From NCBI RefSeq assembly GCF_965196975.1, contig NZ_OZ239981.1:5518001-5582000 (forward strand): a stretch of DNA of 64,000 nt. The letters run 5' to 3'. Positions 44,211 through 53,198 of the stretch are shown here, one piece after another (positions within the stretch are counted from its first letter, which is position 1; each line of letters opens with the position of its first letter). The position numbers and the translations under genes are program-made. A model generated the notes under the pieces. That model was not told the DNA's origin and searched no databases. It was given only the letters and a program-made list of their open reading frames with translations. This stretch comes from Endozoicomonas sp965196975. Its GTDB lineage: Bacteria > Pseudomonadota > Gammaproteobacteria > Pseudomonadales > Endozoicomonadaceae.

Positions 44211-45551
44211 TTAATTCTGGAATGGGTAGACCGAACCCAGATTAAGAATGCCGGTCAGTTCGTCCAGGGCTGTCCGGGATTCAGCCAGTAACAGGGGGTC
44301 TGCCAAATCTTTTTCAGACAGCTGATCACGGTAGTGCTTTTTGACCCAGCTACTGAGGGTTGAAAAGAGTTGGTCGTTTATCAGGCAGTTCTGATTAGTC
44401 GCTGCCAGTTCCTGCTCATTTAATACCACTCTGAGTCGCAGGCAGGCAGGGCCTCCACCGTTATTCATACTCTGGCGAAGATCAAAGACCTTCAGATCCG
44501 TAATAGGGCAGCTTGAGTTATTAACCAGGCTTTGCAGGTAGTTCCAGGCAGCAGGGTCATTTTCACACTCTGATGGAACAATAATCATTGTGCCGCCATT
44601 GCCAAGCGATAGCAGTTGGCTATTGAACAGGTAGGTGCCTACCGCCTGAGCTACTGAAACCTGTTGATCAGCCACTTCAACGATATGGAAGTCCTGTGGC
44701 CCATAAGCCTTTCTTAATGACTCATAGACAGCAGCCTGATCAACAAATGCCTGTTCATGGCAGAACAGTAGGTTGCGGTTGCCAACGGCGATGACATCAT
44801 TATGAAAAACACCCTGATCGATGACCGCAGGATTTTGCTGTGCAAAGACCACCTTGTCTGGATCAAGCTGATGTAAGCGGGCGATGGCCTGACTGGCTTC
44901 AAGACTCTGGCGGGCAGGGTATTTCTGTGGTGATGCACTTTCCGGGTTAAATGCCTCTTTGCCGTAAACGAAAAACTCAACACCCTGCTGGCCGTATTCA
45001 TGGCAAAAACGGGTGTGGTTTGCGGCACCTTCATCGCCAAAGTATTCAGTGGATGGCAGGGACTGATGGTGAACAAAATGCTCAGGGCTGTTAAACGTTG
45101 CTTTAAGTATATTTCCCGTGACTTCGTGCTCAATGGACCGGTGGAATTTATTGATTAAGTTGGCAGGAGTGAAATGTACTTTGCCATCAACGCAGTCAGC
45201 ACTGGGAGAAACCGTCGCGGCATTAGCGGTCCACATACTGGAAGCCGAGCAGCAGGCTGCCAGAACGGCAGGCATCTGTTGAGTCGCATCGGAAAGGATT
45301 CGTGAGTCACTGCCCGTGAAGCCCAGCCTTCTCAGTGTGGTAATGTCCGGACGCTCCTGAGGAGCCAATACGCCTTGGACAAAGCCCAGTTCACTGAGGG
45401 CTTTCATTTTCTCAAGCCCCTGGAGAGCAGCCTGCTTTGGGTTTGCTACATTGCCTGCATGGTTTATTGAGGCCTTGTTGCCCCTGGATAAACCGGCATA
45501 GTTGTGAGTAGGGCCGACCAGCCCATCAAAGTTTGCTTCTATTGTTTTCAT
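44211..45551 (-). CDS. astB: N-succinylarginine dihydrolase AstB
   Basis: AstB turns N2-succinylarginine into succinylornithine, CO2 and two NH3, the second step of the arginine succinyltransferase pathway. The 446-residue amidinotransferase-fold protein keeps the triad Glu174 (GDEGAANHTR), His250 (QGVFHNDVIAVGN) and Cys370 (GGGPACLRLR). The order on the minus strand is astA, astD, astB with gaps of about 40 bases, so one operon. Confidence 0.97.
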   Translation of the reverse strand: MKTIEANFDGLVGPTHNYAGLSRGNKASINHAGNVANPKQAALQGLEKMKALSELGFVQGVLAPQERPDITTLRRLGFTGSDSRILSDATQQMPAVLAACCSASSMWTANAATVSPSADCVDGKVHFTPANLINKFHRSIEHEVTGNILKATFNSPEHFVHHQSLPSTEYFGDEGAANHTRFCHEYGQQGVEFFVYGKEAFNPESASPQKYPARQSLEASQAIARLHQLDPDKVVFAQQNPAVIDQGVFHNDVIAVGNRNLLFCHEQAFVDQAAVYESLRKAYGPQDFHIVEVADQQVSVAQAVGTYLFNSQLLSLGNGGTMIIVPSECENDPAAWNYLQSLVNNSSCPITDLKVFDLRQSMNNGGGPACLRLRVVLNEQELAATNQNCLINDQLFSTLSSWVKKHYRDQLSEKDLADPLLLAESRTALDELTGILNLGSVYPFQN

Positions 45552-45591
45552 TATTTACTTCTTCATCATCGGTTCAACTCATTGGGGCTTT

Positions 45592-47073
45592 TTATAAATC
45601 GAGCCCGGGAGCGAGGTCTTTTGGCATACACAGTGACTCCGACTCTACGCTGGCCACCGGGTAGGCGCAGTAGTCTGCAGCAAAGTAGGCACTGGGGCGG
45701 TGGTTTCCGCTGTCACCGGGGCCACCAAACGGAGCGGCACTGCTGGCACCCGTAATTGGGCGGTTCCAGTTAACGATACCCGCGCGTATTCTCTGCAAAA
45801 AGTACTGATACTGCTCTGGCGCTTCACTGAACAATCCGGCAGAGAGGCCAAAACGTGTGTTATTGGCTTCTGCAACGGCATCTTCAAAACTATCGTAGCG
45901 AATAATTTGTAGCAGTGGGCCAAAGTACTCTTCATCAGGGCGGTCTTTGATCTCAGTCACGTCAATAATGCCTGGAGATACCAGCCCTGTTCCGGCTTGA
46001 AGGTGTGTTGATAAAAGCAGGCTTTTGCCTCCCAGGTTTTGCAGAGTTTCCTGGGCTGCCAGTATCTGTTTAGCAGCTGTTTCAGAGATCAGGGCTCCCA
46101 TAAACGGCGCTTCGTGATCATCCCATTGGCCTATTTTGATTTTGGCTGTGGCTGCCGTGAGTGCATCAACAAACTGATCCCCCCAGGAAGTAGCAGGAAC
46201 AAAAAGGCGGCGGGCGCAGGTGCAGCGCTGACCCGCGGTAATAAATGCTGAATGGATGGTGTCGTGTACTGCAGCTTTGGTATCTGCCATCTCTGTGACA
46301 ATCAGTGGATTGTTACCGCCCATTTCCAGGGCAAGTATTTTTCCGGGCTGGCCACCGTATTGCTGGTGGATCATCTTGCCGGTGTTTGAACTGCCTGTGA
46401 AAAACAGGCCATCAAGCTCAGGATGTCCAGCCAGTGCGATACCGGTCTCTTTCTCTCCCTGAATCAGGTTAAGAACCCCTTCAGGAAGCCCTGCCTTTTG
46501 CCACAGTTGTACCGTGTATTCAGCAACGGCGGGTGTTAACTCGCTGGGTTTGAAAACCACTGTGTTGCCCGCTAGTAGGGCAGGAACAATATGCCCATTG
46601 GGAAGGTGACCCGGAAAGTTGTAGGGGCCAAACACGGCGACAACGCCGTGAGGTTTATGGCGTATGATGACTTTGCCAACAGGCATTGCGTTTTCAACAG
46701 TACCAGTACGTTCATGGTAGGCTTTTATCGATATCGCGATTTTACCAGCCATAGCGGTGGCTTCGGTTTTTGCTTCCCAGAGAGGCTTACCGGTTTCTCT
46801 GGCAATGATTTCTGCCAGAGCATCTTTATTCTGCTCAAGTTCATTGGCAAAAGCCTTTACTATGGATTCTCGTTCTGAAAAAGAGCGAAATGCCCAGTGA
46901 TGACTGGCTTCCCGAGCGGCACGTATCGCCTGATCTACTTGTTCTGCTGTTGCACTGGCGCCTTGCCAGAGCACATTGCCTGTCCCCGGGTTTTCGGATG
47001 AAAAGGATTTACCATTAGCTGTAAGCCACTCTCCATTGATGAAGAGGCATTGTTGTTCTTTTGTTTCTGACAT
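45592..47073 (-). CDS. astD: N-succinylglutamate 5-semialdehyde dehydrogenase AstD
   Basis: AstD oxidises succinylglutamate semialdehyde with NAD+, the fourth step of the pathway. The 493-residue aldehyde dehydrogenase shows FGPYNFPGHLPNGH, the catalytic Glu in LEMGGNNPL and the catalytic Cys in AGQRCTCARR. I chose the ATG at 47073 because AGAGGA lies eight bases before it; the ATG three codons upstream is too close to that site. Confidence 0.96.
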   Translation of the reverse strand: MSETKEQQCLFINGEWLTANGKSFSSENPGTGNVLWQGASATAEQVDQAIRAAREASHHWAFRSFSERESIVKAFANELEQNKDALAEIIARETGKPLWEAKTEATAMAGKIAISIKAYHERTGTVENAMPVGKVIIRHKPHGVVAVFGPYNFPGHLPNGHIVPALLAGNTVVFKPSELTPAVAEYTVQLWQKAGLPEGVLNLIQGEKETGIALAGHPELDGLFFTGSSNTGKMIHQQYGGQPGKILALEMGGNNPLIVTEMADTKAAVHDTIHSAFITAGQRCTCARRLFVPATSWGDQFVDALTAATAKIKIGQWDDHEAPFMGALISETAAKQILAAQETLQNLGGKSLLLSTHLQAGTGLVSPGIIDVTEIKDRPDEEYFGPLLQIIRYDSFEDAVAEANNTRFGLSAGLFSEAPEQYQYFLQRIRAGIVNWNRPITGASSAAPFGGPGDSGNHRPSAYFAADYCAYPVASVESESLCMPKDLAPGLDL

Positions 47074-47118
47074 GGTTTTCATCCTCTTATTCGTTGGCTA
47101 TTACGCGTTTGCCCTGGG

Positions 47119-48174
47119 CTAACTGGATAAAGGCACTACGCGCAGTAACTGACCTTCTTCAAGGTTAAGCGCTGAAGCCTGCTCTTTCGTAATTTTGACG
47201 AACTCCAGCCCTTCGTAAGAGAGATTGCCCATGATGCAACGAAAATTGGTTAACTCATTATTGGCCATCAGCCAGCGGCGTTCATCCGTTGTATTGCTGT
47301 CAACAATTTTAACTTTGTACTGTCGGGAGTCCCTCACTGAGCGTACATCTTTGACTCGGGCTTCCAGCAGCGGCCCAGCGTCAAAAATGTCTACATAACC
47401 GGTGTAATGGAACCCCTCTGATTCCAGCAGATGACGGGCCGGTGTAGTACTTTCATGGGTAATGCCAATGACCTCTCTGGCATTATCTGGTAATAAATTG
47501 GTGTAGATAGGGTGACGTGGCATGAGTTCGGCAATAAAGGCTTTATCGACGGTGGATTGCCGGTCAGCTTCTGCAAAATCAACGGCAAAAAAGTGTCGGC
47601 CCAAGGCTTCCCAAAAAGGAGAAACTTCCTGATCATCGCAGTAGCCACGCATTTCTGCAAAAAGATCTTCAGCAAACAGTTCTGGAAATGCCGACATAAA
47701 CAGCATGCGACTTTTCGAAAGAAAGGCGCCGTTTTTTGAGTGGCGGTAATCTGGGTGCAAAAATAGGGTACACAGTTCTGAAAAGCCCGTGTGGTCGCTA
47801 CAGAGCATCAGGGTGTCTACCATGGTGTAGACATTCAGTTGCTGTGAGGCATGAACCTGTTTACTCACCTTATAGTTATACCAGGGAGCATCAAGCCCTA
47901 CGGCGGACTCTATACCCGCTGTACCAACAACCTGACCGGTTTCGGTATCTTCCATCACAAACAGATAGAGATCATTTTTCTGCTCTGCTTCGGAAGCACT
48001 TTTCTTGTGCGATGTTTCCCGGGAGGCTTCCTTAAAGGAGGTGAGTGCCCATGCCAGTTTATTATCAATCATGGGACGGTTGGGCTGCAGGGAGGTGAAT
48101 CCAGCGCCGGTCTGATTAGCAATTTGCCAGAGAGCCTCACGGTCCCGCTCATGTATGGGGCGAATAACAATCAT
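47119..48174 (-). CDS. astA: Arginine N-succinyltransferase AstA
   Basis: AstA joins succinyl-CoA to arginine, the first step. The 351-residue GNAT-fold enzyme shows MIVIRPIHERDREALWQIA, GAGFTSLQPNR, and LFLHPDYRHSKNGAFLSKSR (acetyl-CoA-type binding loop). There is one copy, not the AruF/AruG pair of Pseudomonas. It is the first gene of the astADB run; its promoter must lie within 48175-48360, but I see no sure ArgR or sigma-54 site. Confidence 0.96.
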   Translation of the reverse strand: MIVIRPIHERDREALWQIANQTGAGFTSLQPNRPMIDNKLAWALTSFKEASRETSHKKSASEAEQKNDLYLFVMEDTETGQVVGTAGIESAVGLDAPWYNYKVSKQVHASQQLNVYTMVDTLMLCSDHTGFSELCTLFLHPDYRHSKNGAFLSKSRMLFMSAFPELFAEDLFAEMRGYCDDQEVSPFWEALGRHFFAVDFAEADRQSTVDKAFIAELMPRHPIYTNLLPDNAREVIGITHESTTPARHLLESEGFHYTGYVDIFDAGPLLEARVKDVRSVRDSRQYKVKIVDSNTTDERRWLMANNELTNFRCIMGNLSYEGLEFVKITKEQASALNLEEGQLLRVVPLSS

Positions 48175-48361
48175 AGTCAGACACTGCCTTTGTTTTAATA
48201 ATCGGTTAGCTATTTTGGTGCAAATAGATTTTGGGATGTTACCTCAATCTTTGTGAATTGTAAGATCATGCAAGCGGAAAAAGGAGTTCTATAGTAAGTG
48301 TTGGTACTTAAGACAATTATAGCCTCACGAGGCTGATGAAAATAGTAGCTAAGAAGTGTAT

Positions 48362-49666
48362 ATGGAAGCAGTTATCGAAGCGGTACCCATGCCTCAGGTG
48401 GCGGATTTACATCCTGCAGCTGGAGAGGGAGGTGAGCCTAATTTACGGCGAATGGGGCCTCGTGATGTCTTTCTTGCTGAGCCAGCGGATCCCCAGCTTC
48501 TGATGGATGCCATTAACCCAAGCCTCCTGAAGACCATAAAAGAACGCGCAGTATGCTCTTTTGACACACTATGTTTGGGAATTGCTGATGCTTGTAAATG
48601 GGGAGCCTATGCTGGCGTCTGGGGGGGGATGATTGCAACGGGAATGGTCTCTTTGATGTCACTACCCTCTTCTCTACTTGGAGCCTTGCTTGGTGGCGCA
48701 GTTGGGTTTGGTGAATCCGTCGTAGAAGGAGGTGTGTATTATGCCGAACATCGCGATTTTCCCAGAGACCAGTGTCCATTGCTGCTTGGTAACATCCCCA
48801 TAGAGAATCTACCTGTTGTTGGTGACTTTATTAGCTTTGGATGGATGAAGCATCTGCCGTATCAGGGCGAAAATGTCAATAACAGCGTATTTACCTTTGT
48901 GGGTAGTAGAGTTTCTTCCGGTGCAACGGTTGGTTTCGGGCTTGGTTCAGTTGCCGCTTTAGTGAATATTAACCCATCCAGCATTCTGGCCGCAGCAGCC
49001 TTTACGGCGCTGGCAGCATTCTCAATCGCGGTCGTTATCAACGTTGCTGGTGTGATGCTGAATTCTCTCATTTTGACGAATTTTGAAATGAAGGAGAACT
49101 ATCGAGAATTTAATAGGTTATTCAACAAACCAATCGGCGAAAGAATAGTTGAGAATGTTAAGTCTGTGCTATTGAATATTCAGCCTGAAGGTAGAGACTA
49201 TTGGTCCTCACCAAAGACTGTAGAAGCCGCTGCGACACTGTTGGGTATTCCCCGCTTTCGGGTATCAAGAGATGAGTGGGGGGTCACTAAAAAAGACATC
49301 AATAATGCGACTCTCCTCCGGATTAGACGGGCTAAAGAGTTATTTCCTGGTGATGTTGATTCATTCGACCGATTCCGCGGGCTTTATGTGGAGGCATGGA
49401 GAGTACTTTCGTGTGAAATAGAATTTAAACAGAGGAAGGCTGACAAAGAGCGTAGAGATAGAGCCATCGAAGACGAGCGGCAGAGGGCTCAGGATCGAAG
49501 TGATCGTAATCTTTTGGGGCTTCCTGAAGATGGGGTGCTACAAAGAGAAATGATTGATGCGGGTTATGCTGAGGCTGCAAATCTATGGGAAAACCAGTTT
49601 AAGTTTCTCAAGAACTCTGCTCAACTTGATCAGGCGCAACGCCGTTTGAGGGAACGAGTTCCTTGA
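48362..49666 (+). CDS. Membrane protein of unknown function with possible degenerate J-domain
   Basis: The 434-residue product has no signal peptide. Residues ~70-125 are hydrophobic and Gly-rich (WGAYAGVWGGMIATGMVSL and SSLLGALLGGAVGFGESV), and ~180-240 form two or three more hydrophobic segments. The C-terminal soluble part has AATLLGIPRFRVSRDEW, KKDINNATLLRIRRAKELFP and FRGLYVEAWRVLS, which follows the helix pattern of a DnaJ J-domain with FPGD where HPD should be; then a long charged helix (QRKADKERRDRAIEDERQRA). I chose ATG 48362; a GTG two codons earlier is possible. Effector-like, family unknown. Confidence 0.62.
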   Translation: MEAVIEAVPMPQVADLHPAAGEGGEPNLRRMGPRDVFLAEPADPQLLMDAINPSLLKTIKERAVCSFDTLCLGIADACKWGAYAGVWGGMIATGMVSLMSLPSSLLGALLGGAVGFGESVVEGGVYYAEHRDFPRDQCPLLLGNIPIENLPVVGDFISFGWMKHLPYQGENVNNSVFTFVGSRVSSGATVGFGLGSVAALVNINPSSILAAAAFTALAAFSIAVVINVAGVMLNSLILTNFEMKENYREFNRLFNKPIGERIVENVKSVLLNIQPEGRDYWSSPKTVEAAATLLGIPRFRVSRDEWGVTKKDINNATLLRIRRAKELFPGDVDSFDRFRGLYVEAWRVLSCEIEFKQRKADKERRDRAIEDERQRAQDRSDRNLLGLPEDGVLQREMIDAGYAEAANLWENQFKFLKNSAQLDQAQRRLRERVP

Positions 49667-49766
49667 TACGCATTAATATCCCCTAGTCTTGACCATTGTC
49701 AGCCACAAGTGTGATTTCTCCAACCTTAGTGGCTAAGCACAAGAGGAGAGCTCAGCCACTAATCAT

Positions 49767-50765
49767 TTATTTCCCCTGCTTCATATACCACTGAGCAAAC
49801 TTTTGCAACCCTTCTTCAATAGACGTCGATGGTTTAAAACCGACCGTTTCCATTAAATCACTCACGTCGGCATAAGTTGCATAGACATCCCCGGGCTGCA
49901 TTGGCAAATACTGTTTCTCTGCCTGTTTGCCAATCGCATTTTCCAACGCAGTGATAAAGGTCATCAGCTCAACTGGCTGGTTATTACCGATATTGTAAAC
50001 CCGGTAGGGCGCTGAGCTGCGGCTTGGGTCAGTGCTGTCAAAATGATCTGACGTTGTCGGAATCACATCCTGAATTCGTACGATACCTTCCACAATATCA
50101 TCAATGTAGGTGAAATCTCTTTTCAGCTTGCCCTCATTAAAAACGGGGATTGCTTCTCCACGGTTGATCATCTGGGTGAACTTGAAGTAAGCCATGTCGG
50201 GGCGCCCCCAAGGTCCATACACTGTGAAAAACCTCAGGCCAGTGGTCGGTATACCATAGAGGTGCGAGTAAGTGTGGGACATCAACTCATTGGATTTTTT
50301 GGTCGCAGCGTAGAGTGAAACCGGGTGGTCAACCGCATCAGTGGTTGAGAATGGCATTTTGGTATTCATGCCATACACAGAACTGGATGAGGCGTAGACA
50401 AGGTGTTCTACGTCGTTATTGCGGCAACCTTCAAGAATGGTGGCATGGCCGACAAGGTTGCTGTCGATATAGGCCATTGGGTTGTCGATGGAGTAACGGA
50501 CACCTGCCTGAGCGGCCAGATGAATCACCCGGTTGAACTTCTCCTGCTTGAACAGTGCTGCAATACCCTCACGATCAGCAAGGTCGAGTTCAACAAAGCG
50601 GAAGTTTTTCAGAGGTGCGAGTTCATTGAGCCGGCCATGCTTCAGGCTGACATCGTAATAGTCATTAAGATTATCGATGCCAACGACTTCGTGCCCCATT
50701 TCACAGAGACGCTTGGTGGTAAAGAAGCCAATAAAGCCCGCGGCTCCGGTGACCAGATATTTCAT
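49767..50765 (-). CDS. UDP-glucuronate 4-epimerase-like NAD-dependent epimerase
   Basis: The 332-residue extended-SDR enzyme has the Rossmann motif TGAAGFIGFFTT (7-18), the catalytic set in ASSSSVYG and YAATKKSNE, and the FFTVYGPWGRPDMA and KRDFTYIDDIVEG signatures that mark UDP-glucuronate 4-epimerases (WcaG/CapI type). It would interconvert UDP-GlcA and UDP-GalA using the product of the ugd gene directly upstream on the same strand. A 9-bp hairpin (TTAGTGGCT / AGCCACTAA, 49726-49762) lies after the stop. Confidence 0.9.
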   Translation of the reverse strand: MKYLVTGAAGFIGFFTTKRLCEMGHEVVGIDNLNDYYDVSLKHGRLNELAPLKNFRFVELDLADREGIAALFKQEKFNRVIHLAAQAGVRYSIDNPMAYIDSNLVGHATILEGCRNNDVEHLVYASSSSVYGMNTKMPFSTTDAVDHPVSLYAATKKSNELMSHTYSHLYGIPTTGLRFFTVYGPWGRPDMAYFKFTQMINRGEAIPVFNEGKLKRDFTYIDDIVEGIVRIQDVIPTTSDHFDSTDPSRSSAPYRVYNIGNNQPVELMTFITALENAIGKQAEKQYLPMQPGDVYATYADVSDLMETVGFKPSTSIEEGLQKFAQWYMKQGK

Positions 50766-50904
50766 CGTGGTTTACCTGTGGTGGAACCACAAAGGACACG
50801 AAGGCCATGACGTTTTTTCTCTGCTGTCTGGCATTTTTGTCCTGAGGGTGTTGTGATTACAAAAGTTATTTAAAAAAGACACTTTACTGAGTAGAAGCCC
50901 CGCA

Positions 50905-52224
50905 TTAGCGGCCAATAGCGTAGTAAGTGAAGCCTTTCTGTTTCATTCGTTCTGGTTCGTACATGTTACGGCCATCAAAAATCACAGGCTCTTTTAATAA
51001 CGCTGATATCTGGTCAAAGTCGGGAGCACGGAACTGGCGCCACTCGGTGCAGATAACCAGGGCATCAGCGCCCTTTATTGCCGCTTGTGGTGTACCAGAC
51101 AGTGTCAGATCATCCCGAAGACCGTAAATGCGTTGCGCTTCTTCCATAGCCTCTGGGTCATACGCCTGAACAGTTGCTCCGGCTTTCCAGAGCGCTTCCA
51201 TCAGCACACGGCTCGGAGCGTCGCGCATATCGTCCGTATTGGGTTTGAATGCTAAACCCCAGAGCGCGATGGTTTTACCCTTGAGCTGACCGTTAAAGTG
51301 AGTACTCAGCTTGGTGAACAGAACATTTTTCTGCTGGGCGTTTCGCTCTTCAACTGCTCGCAGAATCAGCGGTTCAAAATCAATTTCTTCTGCAGTTCTT
51401 TTCAGGGCCTGAACGTCTTTCGGAAAGCAGGAGCCACCGTAGCCACAGCCTGGGTAGATAAAGTGAAAACCAATACGGGGGTCAGAACCGATTCCCTGAC
51501 GAACCATCTCAATGTCGGCACCCAATCGCTCAGCCAGACCAGCCATCTCATTCATAAAGCTGATTTTGGTAGCCAGCATACAGTTCGCTGCATACTTGGT
51601 CAGTTCAGCGCTACGAACATCCATAAAAATCATACGGTCATGGTTGCGATTGAAAGGGGCATAAAGCTCTTTCATGGTATCAACAACATAGTCTCTGTCG
51701 GTACCGACCACGATTCGATCCGGTCTCATGCAGTCATTAACGGCAGCCCCTTCTTTGAGGAACTCAGGGTTGGACGCAACCGAAAACTCAAGTTGAACGC
51801 CTCGTTTCTGCAGGACCTCTGTCACCTTTGTAGCCACTTTATCTGCGGTGCCGACAGGGACAGTGGACTTGTTAACAATGATTTTCCGGTCATTCATGTG
51901 CTCGGCAATGGTACTGGCCACGGCGAGGACATATTGCAAATCAGCAGAACCATCTTCATCCGGTGGGGTTCCCACCGCAATAAACTGTAATGTGCCATGG
52001 GCTATACCTTCAGCAGCATCCGTAGTGAAGTGCAGCCGTCCAGCCTGACTGTTCTCCTTTACAATAGGCTCGAGCCCAGGCTCGTAGATAGGAATGATGC
52101 CGCGCTTAAGGTTAGCAACCTTGTTTTGATCAATGTCGACGCAGACAACATCGTGACCCACTTCTGCCAGAACCGCAGCCTGTACCAGACCAACATAGCC
52201 GATACCGAAAACCGTGACTTTCAT
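50905..52224 (-). CDS. ugd: UDP-glucose 6-dehydrogenase
   Basis: The enzyme oxidises UDP-glucose twice with NAD+ to UDP-glucuronate. The 439-residue protein has the Rossmann motif GIGYVG (7-12), NKSTVPVGTADKV, NPEFLKEG, the KYAANCMLATKISF helix and the catalytic Cys266 in GYGGSCFPKD. It lies 139 bases upstream of the 4-epimerase gene on the same strand, and is divergent from the glycosyltransferase genes. Confidence 0.96.
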   Translation of the reverse strand: MKVTVFGIGYVGLVQAAVLAEVGHDVVCVDIDQNKVANLKRGIIPIYEPGLEPIVKENSQAGRLHFTTDAAEGIAHGTLQFIAVGTPPDEDGSADLQYVLAVASTIAEHMNDRKIIVNKSTVPVGTADKVATKVTEVLQKRGVQLEFSVASNPEFLKEGAAVNDCMRPDRIVVGTDRDYVVDTMKELYAPFNRNHDRMIFMDVRSAELTKYAANCMLATKISFMNEMAGLAERLGADIEMVRQGIGSDPRIGFHFIYPGCGYGGSCFPKDVQALKRTAEEIDFEPLILRAVEERNAQQKNVLFTKLSTHFNGQLKGKTIALWGLAFKPNTDDMRDAPSRVLMEALWKAGATVQAYDPEAMEEAQRIYGLRDDLTLSGTPQAAIKGADALVICTEWRQFRAPDFDQISALLKEPVIFDGRNMYEPERMKQKGFTYYAIGR

Positions 52225-52399
52225 ACCGAATGGTTACCATGGAAAATTAATTGGGATTATTCTAACTGAAAGCGGATTGGGCGGAAATGTCAGGCTGGTA
52301 AAGCGTCTCGTTTACTGGGTTCCACAAAGCCGATATGATTCGTCTATTTTGCTGGCTGGATCTTCGAGACAGCTTCTGACAAAGCGAACCGGGCCACTC

Positions 52400-53182
52400 A
52401 TGTCTCAGTCGAATACCCTTTCTATTGTCCTGATTGCCAAAAACAGCAGTGCTACTCTGGAGAGTAGCCTGAGTTCCGTGCAATGGGCGGATGAAATCAT
52501 CCTTCTCGATGCTGGCAGTACCGATGACACGGTTGAGATCGCCACTCGTTGTGGTGCCAAGGTATATCAGCACACTGATTGGCAGGGGTATGGCAGGCAG
52601 CGTCAGATTGCCCAGCAGTATGCAACATCGAACTATGTGTTCATGCTTGATACGGATGAGCAGGTAACCGATGAACTCAAGCTCAGTCTCTTGGATGTGC
52701 TGTCAAAACCGCTTCAAACCAATAAAGTCTATTCCTGTGCCCGCCGTAACTGGTTTCTGGGTCGTTATATGATGCATTGTGGCTGGTATCCGGATCGAGT
52801 CCTTCGCCTCTATCTCAATAACGAGAGAACCTATAACAGCAACCTAGTGCACGAATCCGTTGATACTGCCGGAGCAGAAGTGATCAATCTCAAGGGTGAC
52901 CTTCTGCACCGTACCTGTGATGACTACATGCAGTTTCAGCAGAAGCAACTGGCTTATGCTCGAAGCTGGGCTGAAGAGCGTTTCCTGAAAGGTAAGAAAG
53001 TCGGTCTGGGGTCTGCTTTTGGCCATGCGCTGGGGGCTTTTATCAAAACCTTTTTACTGAGAAAAGGCTTCCTTGATGGCGGGCACGGACTCCTCCTTTC
53101 ATTGGTAGTTACCCAGTATACGTTCAATAAATATGCCGCACTGTGGGCAATGGGTAAGACCCGAAAGCAGACCGGTGAATGA
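52400..53182 (+). CDS. Glycosyltransferase family 2, WaaE/KdtX-like LPS core enzyme
   Basis: The 260-residue protein starts SIVLIAKNSSATLESSL, then EIILLDAGSTDDTVEIA and a D-x-D-like MLDTDEQV, all GT2 marks. The CARRNWFLGRYMMHCGWYPD and LVHESVD segments are typical of the WaaE/KdtX/LgtF group, which adds a beta-glucose to heptose I of the LPS inner core. I chose ATG 52400, since the 62-codon upstream extension has no match to the family. Confidence 0.87.
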   Translation: MSQSNTLSIVLIAKNSSATLESSLSSVQWADEIILLDAGSTDDTVEIATRCGAKVYQHTDWQGYGRQRQIAQQYATSNYVFMLDTDEQVTDELKLSLLDVLSKPLQTNKVYSCARRNWFLGRYMMHCGWYPDRVLRLYLNNERTYNSNLVHESVDTAGAEVINLKGDLLHRTCDDYMQFQQKQLAYARSWAEERFLKGKKVGLGSAFGHALGAFIKTFLLRKGFLDGGHGLLLSLVVTQYTFNKYAALWAMGKTRKQTGE

Positions 53183-53198
53183 TGGGGCTCCTGAGTTT

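Noticed and set aside
51298..51990. Plus-strand frame of 230 codons opposite ugd
   Set aside because: Antisense shadow of ugd without any domain or ribosome site.
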